57,827 bases of DNA. It comes from Capnocytophaga sp. oral taxon 863 str. F0517. GTDB lineage: Bacteria; Bacteroidota; Bacteroidia; Flavobacteriales; Flavobacteriaceae. Below the pieces are notes generated by a model. The model was not told the origin of the DNA. It saw only the letters and a program-made list of their open reading frames with translations, and ran no database searches. The stretch spans positions 49,721 to 107,547 of the forward strand of contig NZ_KE992087.1 in assembly GCF_000466425.1 (NCBI RefSeq), read 5' to 3'. Of this stretch, positions 9,431 to 17,979 are shown piece after piece. Numbering within the stretch: position 1 is the first letter of the stretch; the number at the start of each line of letters is the position of its first letter. A program made the position numbers and the translations under genes.

Positions 9431-10133
9431 CTTTTACTTTGTTTTTAAATAGGTTACTCCCTATCGATAGCAAGATGTATGCCAAAATGATAAGGGCAAA
9501 CGCATTTACTCGAAAACAAAGCAACAGAATCGCACTCAAAAGCAGAAATATATACTTGATAGCATTCTCCTTAAGTGAGAAATTCTTAAACTTCAGGGCA
9601 AAAAGCGGCCAATTACTATTGAGCAGGTAACAGCTCACTCCTGTGATAAGTAGTGCCGCCCATAGGGGCAATACCTTGATGTATTCGGCTTGCTGCACCA
9701 TATAGCCCACCGAAAGGATAAAAAGCGCATTGGCAGGCGTGGGAAGTCCTATAAAAGATTCATGCTGGCGAGTATCTATATTGAACCGAGCTAAACGATA
9801 AGCCGAAGCTAAGGTCACCAAATAGCCCGCAAAGGGCAGATAGAAATGTACCTCATCTCCATAAGAAGCCGTACTATAGCTGATAAGGGCATACATCACC
9901 TGCCCTGGTACCAGCCCCGAGGTCACCATATCGGCCAGCGAGTCCAGCTCTACCCCCAAAGCAGAGCTCACCCCAAGCCAACGAGCAGCAAAGCCATCTA
10001 AGAAATCAAAGACAATCCCCAAGAAAAACCAAAACAAGGCCATATCAAAGGCCTGATCCATCGCATACCGAAGGGCTACTATCCCACAACTGAGATTCAG
10101 CAATGTGATAAAATTAGGGACAAATTTTTTCAT
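9417..10133 (-). CDS. pssA: CDP-diacylglycerol-serine O-phosphatidyltransferase
   Basis: A 238-residue integral membrane enzyme of the CDP-alcohol phosphatidyltransferase family. The full signature DG-x2-AR-x8-G-x3-D-x3-D is present: D46 G47, A50 R51, G60, D64, D68. It transfers phosphatidyl from CDP-diacylglycerol to serine, the first step to phosphatidylethanolamine. Several hydrophobic helices follow the motif. The length matches other Bacteroidota PssA proteins. The next gene overlaps by 14 bp. The head-group is assigned from family resemblance; another acceptor is possible. Confidence 0.88.
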   Translation of the reverse strand: MKKFVPNFITLLNLSCGIVALRYAMDQAFDMALFWFFLGIVFDFLDGFAARWLGVSSALGVELDSLADMVTSGLVPGQVMYALISYSTASYGDEVHFYLPFAGYLVTLASAYRLARFNIDTRQHESFIGLPTPANALFILSVGYMVQQAEYIKVLPLWAALLITGVSCYLLNSNWPLFALKFKNFSLKENAIKYIFLLLSAILLLCFRVNAFALIILAYILLSIGSNLFKNKVKDETN

Positions 10134-10199
10134 TACTTTTCATTTTTTAAATTTGCAGACTGTTTTATTATTGGCATTAATCATTGCCGACATTAATCA

Positions 10200-11012
10200 T
10201 TATCGACAAGGATTCGCATCCAAGTAATCCACTTTGTTATTTCCATTACAGTCTGGGAAAGTGATGGTACCATCCTGATGATGTCGTATCTCCTCTATCG
10301 AGGGAATACCATCTCCATCGTGGTCGTAGCGCTTGGTCTTCACTAAGTTAATCTCAAATAGCAGCGGACTATAGGCAGGAATACTTGTGGTACCTGTATA
10401 GTAAGTAAGCCCCGATGGCATAAAGAAAACGCCTATCCCACTATCGGTAGGATATACCAAGCTACCATCCCTTTCCTCAGTGAGGGAGGTCGAAGCCGAA
10501 GCCTTCAATAGTGCCACAGCCTCACGAAAGCCCACCACGGTACCCCCTCTGTAGGCATTGGCCTCCGCGCCAAGTAGGTCTAACCAATTGCGTTGTGCAA
10601 AATGGCTGCCATCATCGTATACCTTTCCTCCTAACGATTGCACCTTATAGAGTACAAAGGAGTTATCCGCCACGGTAGCCTGCTCTCCGGTACCTTCTCG
10701 TAGGAGTAGGTAGTACATCGTATTTTCTATATAGTTCCCGTGCTGGTCGGGCACTTTAATCACTTTGCGCTTCAGCTCTGGGCTATCCCATAGGGAAGTC
10801 TTGTCGCTATGCCCCTCCATGGAGCCCAAAACCACCTTTCCTTCTCCATCCAACTCACAATAATGGCTCTTCAAGTACGCCTGTATCGCCCTATCGTTCT
10901 CCGGAATTACCTCCGTCATCTCTCGAATCTTCTGTCCTTCATCCTCATCCTTCTTACATGAATACAGGCTTAACAGCGCCAAACTCGCCAATAAAATATG
11001 CTTTTTTATCAT
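10200..11012 (-). CDS. FKBP-type peptidyl-prolyl isomerase lipoprotein
   Basis: A 270-residue lipoprotein: the N-terminus ends in a lipobox (LLSLYSC, Cys19). Residues about 85-230 have the FKBP pattern, with YYLLLREGTGE, a central GGTVVGFREAVALL and the final strand block FFMPSGLTYY then IPAYSPLLFEINLV. The last 40 residues add a calcium-loop-like DHDGDGIPSIEEI as in thrombospondin type 3 repeats. It is likely an outer membrane or periplasmic folding factor; related proteins in Flavobacteria include the gliding protein GldI, but nothing here ties it to gliding. Some active-site aromatics look replaced, so enzymatic activity is uncertain. Confidence 0.8.
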   Translation of the reverse strand: MIKKHILLASLALLSLYSCKKDEDEGQKIREMTEVIPENDRAIQAYLKSHYCELDGEGKVVLGSMEGHSDKTSLWDSPELKRKVIKVPDQHGNYIENTMYYLLLREGTGEQATVADNSFVLYKVQSLGGKVYDDGSHFAQRNWLDLLGAEANAYRGGTVVGFREAVALLKASASTSLTEERDGSLVYPTDSGIGVFFMPSGLTYYTGTTSIPAYSPLLFEINLVKTKRYDHDGDGIPSIEEIRHHQDGTITFPDCNGNNKVDYLDANPCR

Positions 11013-11123
11013 TTGAAAAATAAATACTTTAATTTGGGTGCAAGTTACGAAAAAATCTCGTATTTTTGCATGAAATTTTTCACTTTAATTTTTTAGTGAT
11101 TAATAGTTAGTGGTTAGTTATTA

Positions 11124-11412
11124 ATGCGAATCAATAGTTAAAATAACACACTTTATATAGTAATTCATTGATATTCAATATATTTTTTTCTACATCCCCC
11201 TACCCCCCTCAAGGGGGGAATTGTAGAACGCTGAACTATAATACTGATATTCAGTATATTCAAGTGTGATTATTCTCTATTTTACTTGATGCCACTCTGT
11301 GATTCCCCCCTTGAGGGGGGCTAGGGGGATGTAAAGAAAAAAATATTGATAATGAGCTTTTTACAACTTATTTGGATATTTATGCTTCTATTTTTTAACT
11401 ATTGATTCACAT
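11124..11412. repeat. Composite inverted repeat with G-rich inner palindromes (repeat copies C and B)
   Basis: The 450-bp gap between genes here holds two copies of the dispersed repeat facing each other. Outer ends are ATGCGAATCAATAGTTAAAA (11124-11143) and its near-complement at 11393-11412. Inner ends are TACATCCCCCTA and CCCCCCTCAAGGGGGG (about 11191-11218), matched inverted at 11303-11332. Each inner end is itself a palindrome. The centre (about 11221-11300) is AT-rich and without coding sequence. No transposase is present. It resembles a small non-autonomous element or a cruciform-forming pair. Confidence 0.7.
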
Positions 11413-11465
11413 CATTAATCATTGACCATTAACCATTAACAATTGATAATTAACAATTACAGAAG

Positions 11466-11834
11466 ATGCGTCTCGATAAGTACCTTTGGTGTATCCGTTA
11501 TTACAAAACTCGCAGCATTGCCACCGAGGCCTGCAAGAAAGGCCATATCCGTGTCAATGGGGAGACCGCCAAGCCCTCCAAGGAAGTCTTCCCTCAGGAT
11601 GAAATACAGATAAAAAAAGACCAAATCACCTACCGTATTCAGGTTAATGACCTCCCCGAATCCCGCGTAGGTGCCAAGCTCGTGAGCCTCTATTGTACCG
11701 ACCATACCCCACAAGAAGCCTTCGAGCAAGCCAAGCAGCAACAACAAGCTCAAGAATATTACCGACAAAAAGGCGAAGGACGCCCCACCAAAAAAGACCG
11801 CCGCGAACTCGACGAGTTCCTAATTAACAATTAA
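11466..11834 (+). CDS. hslR: S4-domain RNA-binding protein, Hsp15-like
   Basis: A 122-residue protein. Its first 60 residues form an S4 RNA-binding domain (MRLDKYLWCIRYYKTRSIA, then KKGHIRVNGETAKPS). The rest is a charged helical tail. In E. coli Hsp15 binds stalled 50S subunits carrying nascent chains and helps recycle them. The last codons (LINN) come from a TTAACAATTAACC tract that follows, an example of the intergenic tracts reaching into a gene. It is 18 bp from the phosphoribosyltransferase gene, so co-transcription is likely. Confidence 0.88.
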   Translation: MRLDKYLWCIRYYKTRSIATEACKKGHIRVNGETAKPSKEVFPQDEIQIKKDQITYRIQVNDLPESRVGAKLVSLYCTDHTPQEAFEQAKQQQQAQEYYRQKGEGRPTKKDRRELDEFLINN

Positions 11835-11852
11835 CCATTAATCATTGAACCC

Positions 11853-12341
11853 TTGACTACCATTCTCACCCCCGAACAGATTGCTCACAAGATCCGACGC
11901 ATTGCCTACCAGATCTATGAAGCCAATATACATCAAGAAAAGATCATCCTTGCTGGCATCGAAAGCAACGGATACATCTTTGCCGAAAAATTACATCAGG
12001 AGCTTTCCCAAATCTGCCCTATCCCTGTGGTATTATGCCGAGTGAAGGTCAACAAAACCAATGTCTTAGCTCCAGTAACCACCTCCCTACCTGTGGAGGA
12101 ATACACCCACCAGGCCGTCGTCTTAGTCGATGATGTCCTTAGCAGTGGCGCCACCCTTATCTATGGGGTCAAGCACTTCTTGGAGGTACCCCTCAAGCAG
12201 CTCAAAACCGCCGTACTGGTCAATCGTAATCATAAAAAATTCCCTATCAAGGCCGACTTCAAAGGACTTTCCCTCTCCACCTCCCTACAGGAACATATCG
12301 AAGTGAGCTTTGAAGGAGAACCTCACGCTTATTTACAATAG
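11853..12341 (+). CDS. Phosphoribosyltransferase, PyrR-like
   Basis: A 162-residue type I phosphoribosyltransferase. The PRPP-binding loop reads VVLVDDVLSSGATL at about residues 88-101, and IILAGIESNGYIFAEKL supplies the first substrate loop. The set resembles PyrR and similar uracil or pyrimidine PRTases. The reading frame has no ATG, so it begins at TTG (11853), 18 bp after the S4 gene. The base specificity cannot be read from the sequence. The next gene starts 2 bp after its stop, which suggests coupling. Confidence 0.8.
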   Translation: MTTILTPEQIAHKIRRIAYQIYEANIHQEKIILAGIESNGYIFAEKLHQELSQICPIPVVLCRVKVNKTNVLAPVTTSLPVEEYTHQAVVLVDDVLSSGATLIYGVKHFLEVPLKQLKTAVLVNRNHKKFPIKADFKGLSLSTSLQEHIEVSFEGEPHAYLQ

Positions 12342-12343
12342 TT

Positions 12344-13027
12344 ATGCTAATTGCACTACTGATTATCTTTATCTTTTTCAATACACTCCTCAAGCTCAGC
12401 TTTTGGAGATTGTCTTTCACTGCTTTATGGGCAGGAATCTTGACTGTTTTCCTATGGCTTGGCTACGATTTTGCCTCTGAGCAATCGCAGACCACCCTCA
12501 GCCAGTGGCTTGCCTCACCCAAAATCCTAAGCGACTTGGCCGTATTGGTAACCATCGAATCGGCTATCGGACTACTCTTTTGCTTTGTAGCGCTAAGGGA
12601 CTATTACCAAAACCGACAGAGCAAAGCCCAGCGCATCCTCCGTGCTTTCCCCGGCCTGCTGCTCTTCCCCAGCCTTATCTATGTGCTGGCACAAGCCTTC
12701 TTCTTCTTCCCCGGAGCCGACTTCGCCCAAACCACCCTCTATGCCTGCCTCGCCCTATTCGCCCTTACGCTACTGGGTACTAAGGCCATCGCGTGGCTGC
12801 TACCGGAGAAAGACCTCAGACTGGAAGTACATCTGCTCATCAATATCCTCATCATACTCTTAGGCCTTACCACCACCGCAAGTGCCCAAATCATCTATGT
12901 CCCTAAGAGCGACCCTATCCACTTTGCCCTCCTTGGCAAGGTATTCCTCTTCTTCCTCTGCCTCTTTGCCCTTGGCTTTGCTGCAAACAAAGGCTACTGG
13001 TATCTCAAAGGAAAAAGAAAACTGTAG
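12344..13027 (+). CDS. Multi-pass membrane protein of unknown function
   Basis: A 227-residue hydrophobic protein with six or seven probable transmembrane helices, beginning MLIALLIIFIFFNTLLKLSF and ending in a basic tail (KGKRKL). I do not recognise a family or any catalytic motif. It starts 2 bp after the phosphoribosyltransferase and is the last gene of that three-gene unit. Its stop codon lies in the foot of the terminator hairpin. Confidence 0.8.
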   Translation: MLIALLIIFIFFNTLLKLSFWRLSFTALWAGILTVFLWLGYDFASEQSQTTLSQWLASPKILSDLAVLVTIESAIGLLFCFVALRDYYQNRQSKAQRILRAFPGLLLFPSLIYVLAQAFFFFPGADFAQTTLYACLALFALTLLGTKAIAWLLPEKDLRLEVHLLINILIILLGLTTTASAQIIYVPKSDPIHFALLGKVFLFFLCLFALGFAANKGYWYLKGKRKL

Positions 13028-13050
13028 GGGCGAATGACCATTCGCCCTAC
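13024..13050. terminator. Bidirectional terminator-like hairpin
   Basis: GTAGGGGCGAATG (13024-13036) pairs with CATTCGCCCTAC (13039-13050) with one bulged G, followed by a T-rich run. It separates the plus-strand three-gene unit from the convergent prenyltransferase gene. Confidence 0.7.
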
Positions 13051-13152
13051 TTTTATTTATTTCACACTTCACCCACATACCCTGCTCCAAGTATTCACTG
13101 GCTTTATTTTTCATTATTCATTGGTCATTATTCATTTGTCACTTGTCATTAT

Positions 13153-14025
13153 TTATTGTCGTCTTACCAACACTATACAGAACACCCCCACCACGATAAT
13201 CACCTTGAGCAGATTATAGAGAAAGGCATAATGTAGCTCCGTTTTGCTACGCCATAGAATAGGAGTAAAGACAGCTAATAATACGATTGCCGCCAAGATG
13301 AAATAATACTTCATCGCTCCAGTATCCGGGAAAGAGGTAAGGAAATACACACAGATAAGGGTCAGCCCCACCAGCAAGCTAATGAGCTGCTTCGAACTTC
13401 GCTCCCCATAGTCGGTCGCTATGGTATGATAGCCCAAGGCAAAATCCCCCTTGATATTCTGAAGGTCTTTCACAAAGTCCTTAGCCAGAAGCAGATAGTA
13501 AAGAAAGGCCGCATGTACGAAGATTACCTTCTCAAAATTATGATAATACACGAATATAGCAAAGAAAGGAATGATGGAGAGCACCCCAAAGACAATATTG
13601 CCTACCAGTACCACCTTTTTGATTCGATGCGAGTAGAACCACATCATAAAAATATAGATAGAGAAGAACACCACCGCCCGGAAGGACACATAGCTGGCCA
13701 CAAATATCGATAGCAAATTCAATACAAAGTAGAGCGTCAGCTTCGTATTTTGCCCCACCAAGCGCTCAATCATCACCCGTGTAGGCTTGTTGATCATATC
13801 CTTTTCCTTATCATAGAACGCATTGATGATATAGCCCCCCGCCACAGCCAAAGCCCCAGAGAGCACGATGGCAAAGAGCCGCCCATCCAGCAGCACCTCC
13901 CTTATGGGTGCCTGCGAGAGCATAAAAATAGCCGTCAGGTATTGGGCAATACACAGCAGCAGGATATTATACCCCCTTACTACCGAGAAAAGCCCCAAAA
14001 ATTGCTTCTTTTTCACCTGCCACAT
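13153..14025 (-). CDS. UbiA family prenyltransferase (geranylgeranylglycerol-phosphate geranylgeranyltransferase-like)
   Basis: An integral membrane prenyltransferase of 290 residues when started at the ATG at 14025. The first aspartate-rich motif, NAFYDKEKD (N-x3-D-x3-D), and the second, YLLLAKDFVKDLQNIKGD, bind the prenyl diphosphate through magnesium. Homologues in Bacteroidota are annotated as geranylgeranylglycerol-phosphate geranylgeranyltransferases; the true acceptor is not settled. A longer frame opens at 14088, but a well-spaced promoter (TTTG at 14086-14089, TACTTTTG at 14058-14065) lies inside that extension, so the shorter start is preferred. Confidence 0.85.
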   Translation of the reverse strand: MWQVKKKQFLGLFSVVRGYNILLLCIAQYLTAIFMLSQAPIREVLLDGRLFAIVLSGALAVAGGYIINAFYDKEKDMINKPTRVMIERLVGQNTKLTLYFVLNLLSIFVASYVSFRAVVFFSIYIFMMWFYSHRIKKVVLVGNIVFGVLSIIPFFAIFVYYHNFEKVIFVHAAFLYYLLLAKDFVKDLQNIKGDFALGYHTIATDYGERSSKQLISLLVGLTLICVYFLTSFPDTGAMKYYFILAAIVLLAVFTPILWRSKTELHYAFLYNLLKVIIVVGVFCIVLVRRQ

Positions 14026-14057
14026 AGTATAATCGCGTATTTGGTTTTTATTTCCTG

Positions 14058-14089
14058 CAAAAGTAAGCAATTTTTCCAAGAAAAACAAA
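14058..14089 (-). promoter_or_regulatory. Promoter of the UbiA-type gene
   Basis: On the minus strand TTTG (14086-14089), 20 nt, then TACTTTTG (14058-14065). It starts at the very end of the defence operon's last gene and lets the prenyltransferase be transcribed independently of it. The start codon at 14025 is 32 nt downstream. Confidence 0.7.
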
Positions 14090-14761
14090 TTAGCTCATCA
14101 ACTCCAAAAGCTGTTTCCATCTCCGCCAATCTGGCATAAAGGATTCCAATAAACGGTAGAATGCTCCACTATGGTTATAATGTACCAAATGACAGAGTTC
14201 ATGTAATATCACATAGATAATGCAGGATACAGGAGCTTTGATAAGCTCCTCATTTAGAATAATCTTTCCTCCAGTAGTACAACTCCCCCAACGCTTTTCG
14301 ATAGATTTTATAACTAAGGTAGGTTTCTCTAACTGAAATCTATTGAATAAAAAAAACTGTTGCGAGAAAAGTTGACTCAAAACAATCTTTGCTCTTGTGC
14401 GATACCATGTTTGCAATAGTGCTTTTACTTGTTCTGAAGAGGGATTAAGCGTTTTTACTACCAATCGCCCCTGATAGAATTTCACTACCTCTTCTTCAGA
14501 TTCCTCTACTCTTAGCATATATTGCCTACCTAAATACAGAAAAGTCTCCCCTCCCACATATTGGCGAGGAGGGAGCTTAGGTAGATAAGTCTCAAAGATC
14601 GCTTGCTGTTTTTTGATCCATCTGCTTTTAGCTTCCACATGAAGTGCTATCACCTCTAAAGGGGTATCTATAGGAGCAAATACCTTTACTGAAGTATCAG
14701 GATAGACCTTTATACCTAAGGTTTTCCTATCTGTATAAAAAAGTTCGTAGTGAGTGCTCAT
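14090..14761 (-). CDS. YgjP/DUF45 family zinc metallopeptidase
   Basis: A 223-residue protein of the YgjP-type (WLM/DUF45) metallopeptidases. The zinc site H187-E188-L-C-H191 is followed by the third ligand H197 in HYNHSGAFYRLL, and the preceding RWGSCTTGGKIILN is the family hallmark. Such genes often close type I restriction operons, next to hsdR, but their part in restriction is not known. Its start codon overlaps the hsdR stop codon (TAATG), so it is translated from the same mRNA. Confidence 0.88.
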   Translation of the reverse strand: MSTHYELFYTDRKTLGIKVYPDTSVKVFAPIDTPLEVIALHVEAKSRWIKKQQAIFETYLPKLPPRQYVGGETFLYLGRQYMLRVEESEEEVVKFYQGRLVVKTLNPSSEQVKALLQTWYRTRAKIVLSQLFSQQFFLFNRFQLEKPTLVIKSIEKRWGSCTTGGKIILNEELIKAPVSCIIYVILHELCHLVHYNHSGAFYRLLESFMPDWRRWKQLLELMS

Positions 14762-17700
14762 TATCCTATTTGTTTACTTACTTTTACGATTTCTTCTATA
14801 ATGGTATCTACTATATCAAAAGAGATTTCTACACCCTGCTGTTGTTTTAGCTGGTAGAAAAAATCGTCTATAGTTTGTGCTATTTCGCTTACCAATAAAC
14901 TGTTTTGTTGCCAATCTACAATAGGGGTACCCTCTTCGTAGATAATGTGGTTGATAAGCAAATCTAACTGCAAAGCCCATTCTACCTTTTGAACAGTATT
15001 AGGCAAGGTATCAAGAGTTTTAAGATGTTCGCCTAAGAGGTTATAGAAAGCAGTAGCTTTTTTATTTCCTATCAAAGCTTCTGGTAAATCGGATTGTGTT
15101 CCTTCAAAAAACTGTTTTTCATAATCTCTCACCCTGTTGAAATACTCCAATTCGTCTATGCGTTTTTGCCGATAAGCTTCAATGGTTTGCCTGATAAGGG
15201 TAGAGAGTTTTTGATAAAAAACAGGGTCTTCATCCATCTTTATACTGATAGCCTTCTCGGTACGCGAAGCGATATGGTCGGCTTTGGAGGCATGCCCTTT
15301 AATTTCTTCTAAAGCTTTGTCTCGCGCTTCTTTGTCAAACAAATCTATCTTTTCAGTGATTTGTAAAAAATCCCCATCGGTAATGATATGTTTATCAATC
15401 AGTTTCTTTATTTGCTTTTCGTATTCGGTATAATCAATCGTGTCAAAATAACGACGTGCTACATCGGTGCGCAAGGAGAGGAAGAACTTCAAATCTTTTT
15501 GATAACGCTCTATAGTAGGTGCATTCTCAGGTGTACCAAACTCCACTAACGAAAAGGCTAACTTCAGCATACGTGCAAAAAGGGAAAACCGTTCATAAAA
15601 TGTTTCTCTTTTTTCTTTGTCTGATAATAGTTCCGCGTATGCTTCGGTATCGTATTTATTTTTTATGGTTTTGAAAATATCCCACAACTGCGAGTGTAGT
15701 TGCGGTAGCTTTTCAATTTCTTTAGCAGCATTGGTAACAGTTCCCTTGAGATCGTCTGCCTCAAAATCTTCCCAAGAACCATACATTTCAATGGCTTTAT
15801 CAAGGTTTTCCAAGTTGCCATAATAATCTACTATAAGTCCATAATCCTTACCCTCTTTCACACGGTTTACACGTGCAATCGCTTGCAAAAGGGTATGCTC
15901 TTTGAGACCACGGGTCAGATACATGACCTTTACAATAGGAGCATCAAAACCTGTGAGGAGTTTATCTACCACAATCAATAATTCAGGCTCTTCTCGATCT
16001 CTAAATCCATTGATAAGGCTATCTTCATATTTTTGCGGAGAGCCATAGATGTCCATCATAGCTTTGTAAAAAGAGCCTACTTTATAATCATCTTCTTCTA
16101 AGAGATCGTCATTATTCTCTCTCATATCAGGGGCAGAAATCAGCACTTCACAATTAAGTTTGCATTCTTTCTCTAGATAGTATTGGTATCTTATGGCTGC
16201 GGTTTTACTGAGGGTTACTAGCATTGCTTTAAAACCTTCATTTTGTACATTGTTTTTAAAGTGTTCTGCTATATCCCAAGCACGCGCCTGAATAATCTGG
16301 TCGGCATCATTGAGCTGGGCAATACTGTTTACCTTGCGTTTTAAGCTTGCTTTGCCATAATCATTAAGAGGATCAGAGACACGATTAAAATAGTTGTCTA
16401 AGGGTTTTTCATTCAGATCATATTGGTTGTGCCTACCTTCATAGAGGATCGGTACTATTGCTCCATCGGCCACCGCATCGGTAATCGTATAGGGGGTACC
16501 AATAATACCTCCGAACTTAGCCGCTGTGTTTTTCTCTTTTTTCATCAGGGGGGTACCTGTGAAAGCAATAAAGCAAGCCTTGGGGAATACTTGTTGCATT
16601 TTTATTCCTAAACTGCCATATTGGGTACGATGAGCTTCGTCTATCAGTACAAATATCTCCGATGAGGTAAGCGCTTTTTTTAATTGATTTACTACAGTTT
16701 CAAACTTGTGAATGGTCGTAGTAATCACTCTATCTGTACGTTCTCTTAGCAGTTCTGTAAGGTTAGTGCCTGTAGAGGCTTTCACCACAGGTAGGTTACA
16801 TTTTTTGAAGGTCTCACTTATTTGTTTATCAAGATCCGTGCGATCCGTTACTAATAACAATTTAGGGTGCTTAATGTTCTTATCCACAGCCAAAAGTTGT
16901 GCCAGCATGACCATAGTTAGTGATTTACCACTCCCCTGAGTATGCCAGATAACCCCTCCTGTACGCTTACCATTTTCTATATGCTTTACCCTTGCTAAGG
17001 TGTCCTCCACGGCAAAAAACTGTTGATAACGAGCTATCTTCTTGATATGATTATCAAAAATAGTATAGTACTGCATAAGGCGCAACAAACGGTCTTTGCG
17101 ACAAAGGTAATAAAGCAAAAGGTCTTGCTCGACAAGTAGCACCTCCTCCTGTGCTCTTTGATGAAAAAAATCTTGAATTTCCTTGTTGTGTTTTGCAAAA
17201 AGAGCCTCCTGTTCCTTTCTAGGCAGAGGTTTATTTTTAAGCTCCTTCAGTTGCTCCATTACTTGTGCTTGCACTTCTTGGCTACCAAAGAGTTCACGCC
17301 ATACTTGCCAGTATTTTAGGGGGGTCGCTGTAGTAGCATAACGAGCTTCATTCACTGACAAAGCCAACAGTAGCTGTGAATATTGGTACAGCTCGCGTAT
17401 GCCATCGTCTTTCTGGTTGCGCAAGTGCTGCGAAATGGCCTCTGTGATAGGATTTTTTATCACATTGCTTTTACACTCTATGACTACTATAGGAATACCA
17501 TTGATAAAAAGTACAATATCAGGTCGGTAATAATCATTACGGGCAGTACGTGTTACCTGAAATTCTTCACTTACATGAAAGACATTGTTCTCTGGGACTT
17601 CCCAATCTATATACCGAAAAGAATAACTTTTCTTGCTACCACCGATAGTTTGCTCAAAGGATTTACCAAGGGTAAGCAGATCATACACTTGTTGACTTAC

Positions 17701-17967
17701 CGCCATAAAGCCCTCCTGAGTGGGGAGTTCTTTGAGAGCTGCCACTGCCGCATGGATATTCTCTGCTGAAAAATCATAGTCTTTCCCGCGGTAGTGAATA
17801 CGGTTTATCTTGGTAAGTTGCGCCTTGAGGATAGGTTCCAGCAGTACATTACTATACTTATTAGCCCGCATAGCCAAAGCTTCTTCGGGCGACAGGTATT
17901 GATAGCCCATATTTATTAGGAGTTGCAGAGCGGGTATTTGCGATATGATTTCTTCTCGGTAGTGCAT
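14761..17967 (-). CDS. hsdR: Type I restriction enzyme, R subunit
   Basis: A 1068-residue motor and nuclease subunit. The N-terminal nuclease motif is complete (D150 in YRPDIVLF, then E164-C-K166). The SF2 translocase follows: Walker A TQGSGKSL (343-350), the DRTDLD block, DEAH (443-446), and later helicase motifs (LLTGFDAP, ARVNRVKEGKDYG). The C-terminal helical region binds HsdM. It cuts unmodified DNA after translocation, with HsdM and HsdS. It is 12 bp from the SIR2 gene and overlaps the metallopeptidase gene. No frameshift is seen, so restriction should be active. Confidence 0.96.
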   Translation of the reverse strand: MHYREEIISQIPALQLLINMGYQYLSPEEALAMRANKYSNVLLEPILKAQLTKINRIHYRGKDYDFSAENIHAAVAALKELPTQEGFMAVSQQVYDLLTLGKSFEQTIGGSKKSYSFRYIDWEVPENNVFHVSEEFQVTRTARNDYYRPDIVLFINGIPIVVIECKSNVIKNPITEAISQHLRNQKDDGIRELYQYSQLLLALSVNEARYATTATPLKYWQVWRELFGSQEVQAQVMEQLKELKNKPLPRKEQEALFAKHNKEIQDFFHQRAQEEVLLVEQDLLLYYLCRKDRLLRLMQYYTIFDNHIKKIARYQQFFAVEDTLARVKHIENGKRTGGVIWHTQGSGKSLTMVMLAQLLAVDKNIKHPKLLLVTDRTDLDKQISETFKKCNLPVVKASTGTNLTELLRERTDRVITTTIHKFETVVNQLKKALTSSEIFVLIDEAHRTQYGSLGIKMQQVFPKACFIAFTGTPLMKKEKNTAAKFGGIIGTPYTITDAVADGAIVPILYEGRHNQYDLNEKPLDNYFNRVSDPLNDYGKASLKRKVNSIAQLNDADQIIQARAWDIAEHFKNNVQNEGFKAMLVTLSKTAAIRYQYYLEKECKLNCEVLISAPDMRENNDDLLEEDDYKVGSFYKAMMDIYGSPQKYEDSLINGFRDREEPELLIVVDKLLTGFDAPIVKVMYLTRGLKEHTLLQAIARVNRVKEGKDYGLIVDYYGNLENLDKAIEMYGSWEDFEADDLKGTVTNAAKEIEKLPQLHSQLWDIFKTIKNKYDTEAYAELLSDKEKRETFYERFSLFARMLKLAFSLVEFGTPENAPTIERYQKDLKFFLSLRTDVARRYFDTIDYTEYEKQIKKLIDKHIITDGDFLQITEKIDLFDKEARDKALEEIKGHASKADHIASRTEKAISIKMDEDPVFYQKLSTLIRQTIEAYRQKRIDELEYFNRVRDYEKQFFEGTQSDLPEALIGNKKATAFYNLLGEHLKTLDTLPNTVQKVEWALQLDLLINHIIYEEGTPIVDWQQNSLLVSEIAQTIDDFFYQLKQQQGVEISFDIVDTIIEEIVKVSKQIG

Positions 17968-17979
17968 AAAGATTAAATT

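Noticed and set aside
11124-11412. Possible insertion sequence
   Set aside because: Inverted arms are present, but there is no transposase frame and no clear target duplication, so it is listed only as a repeat.
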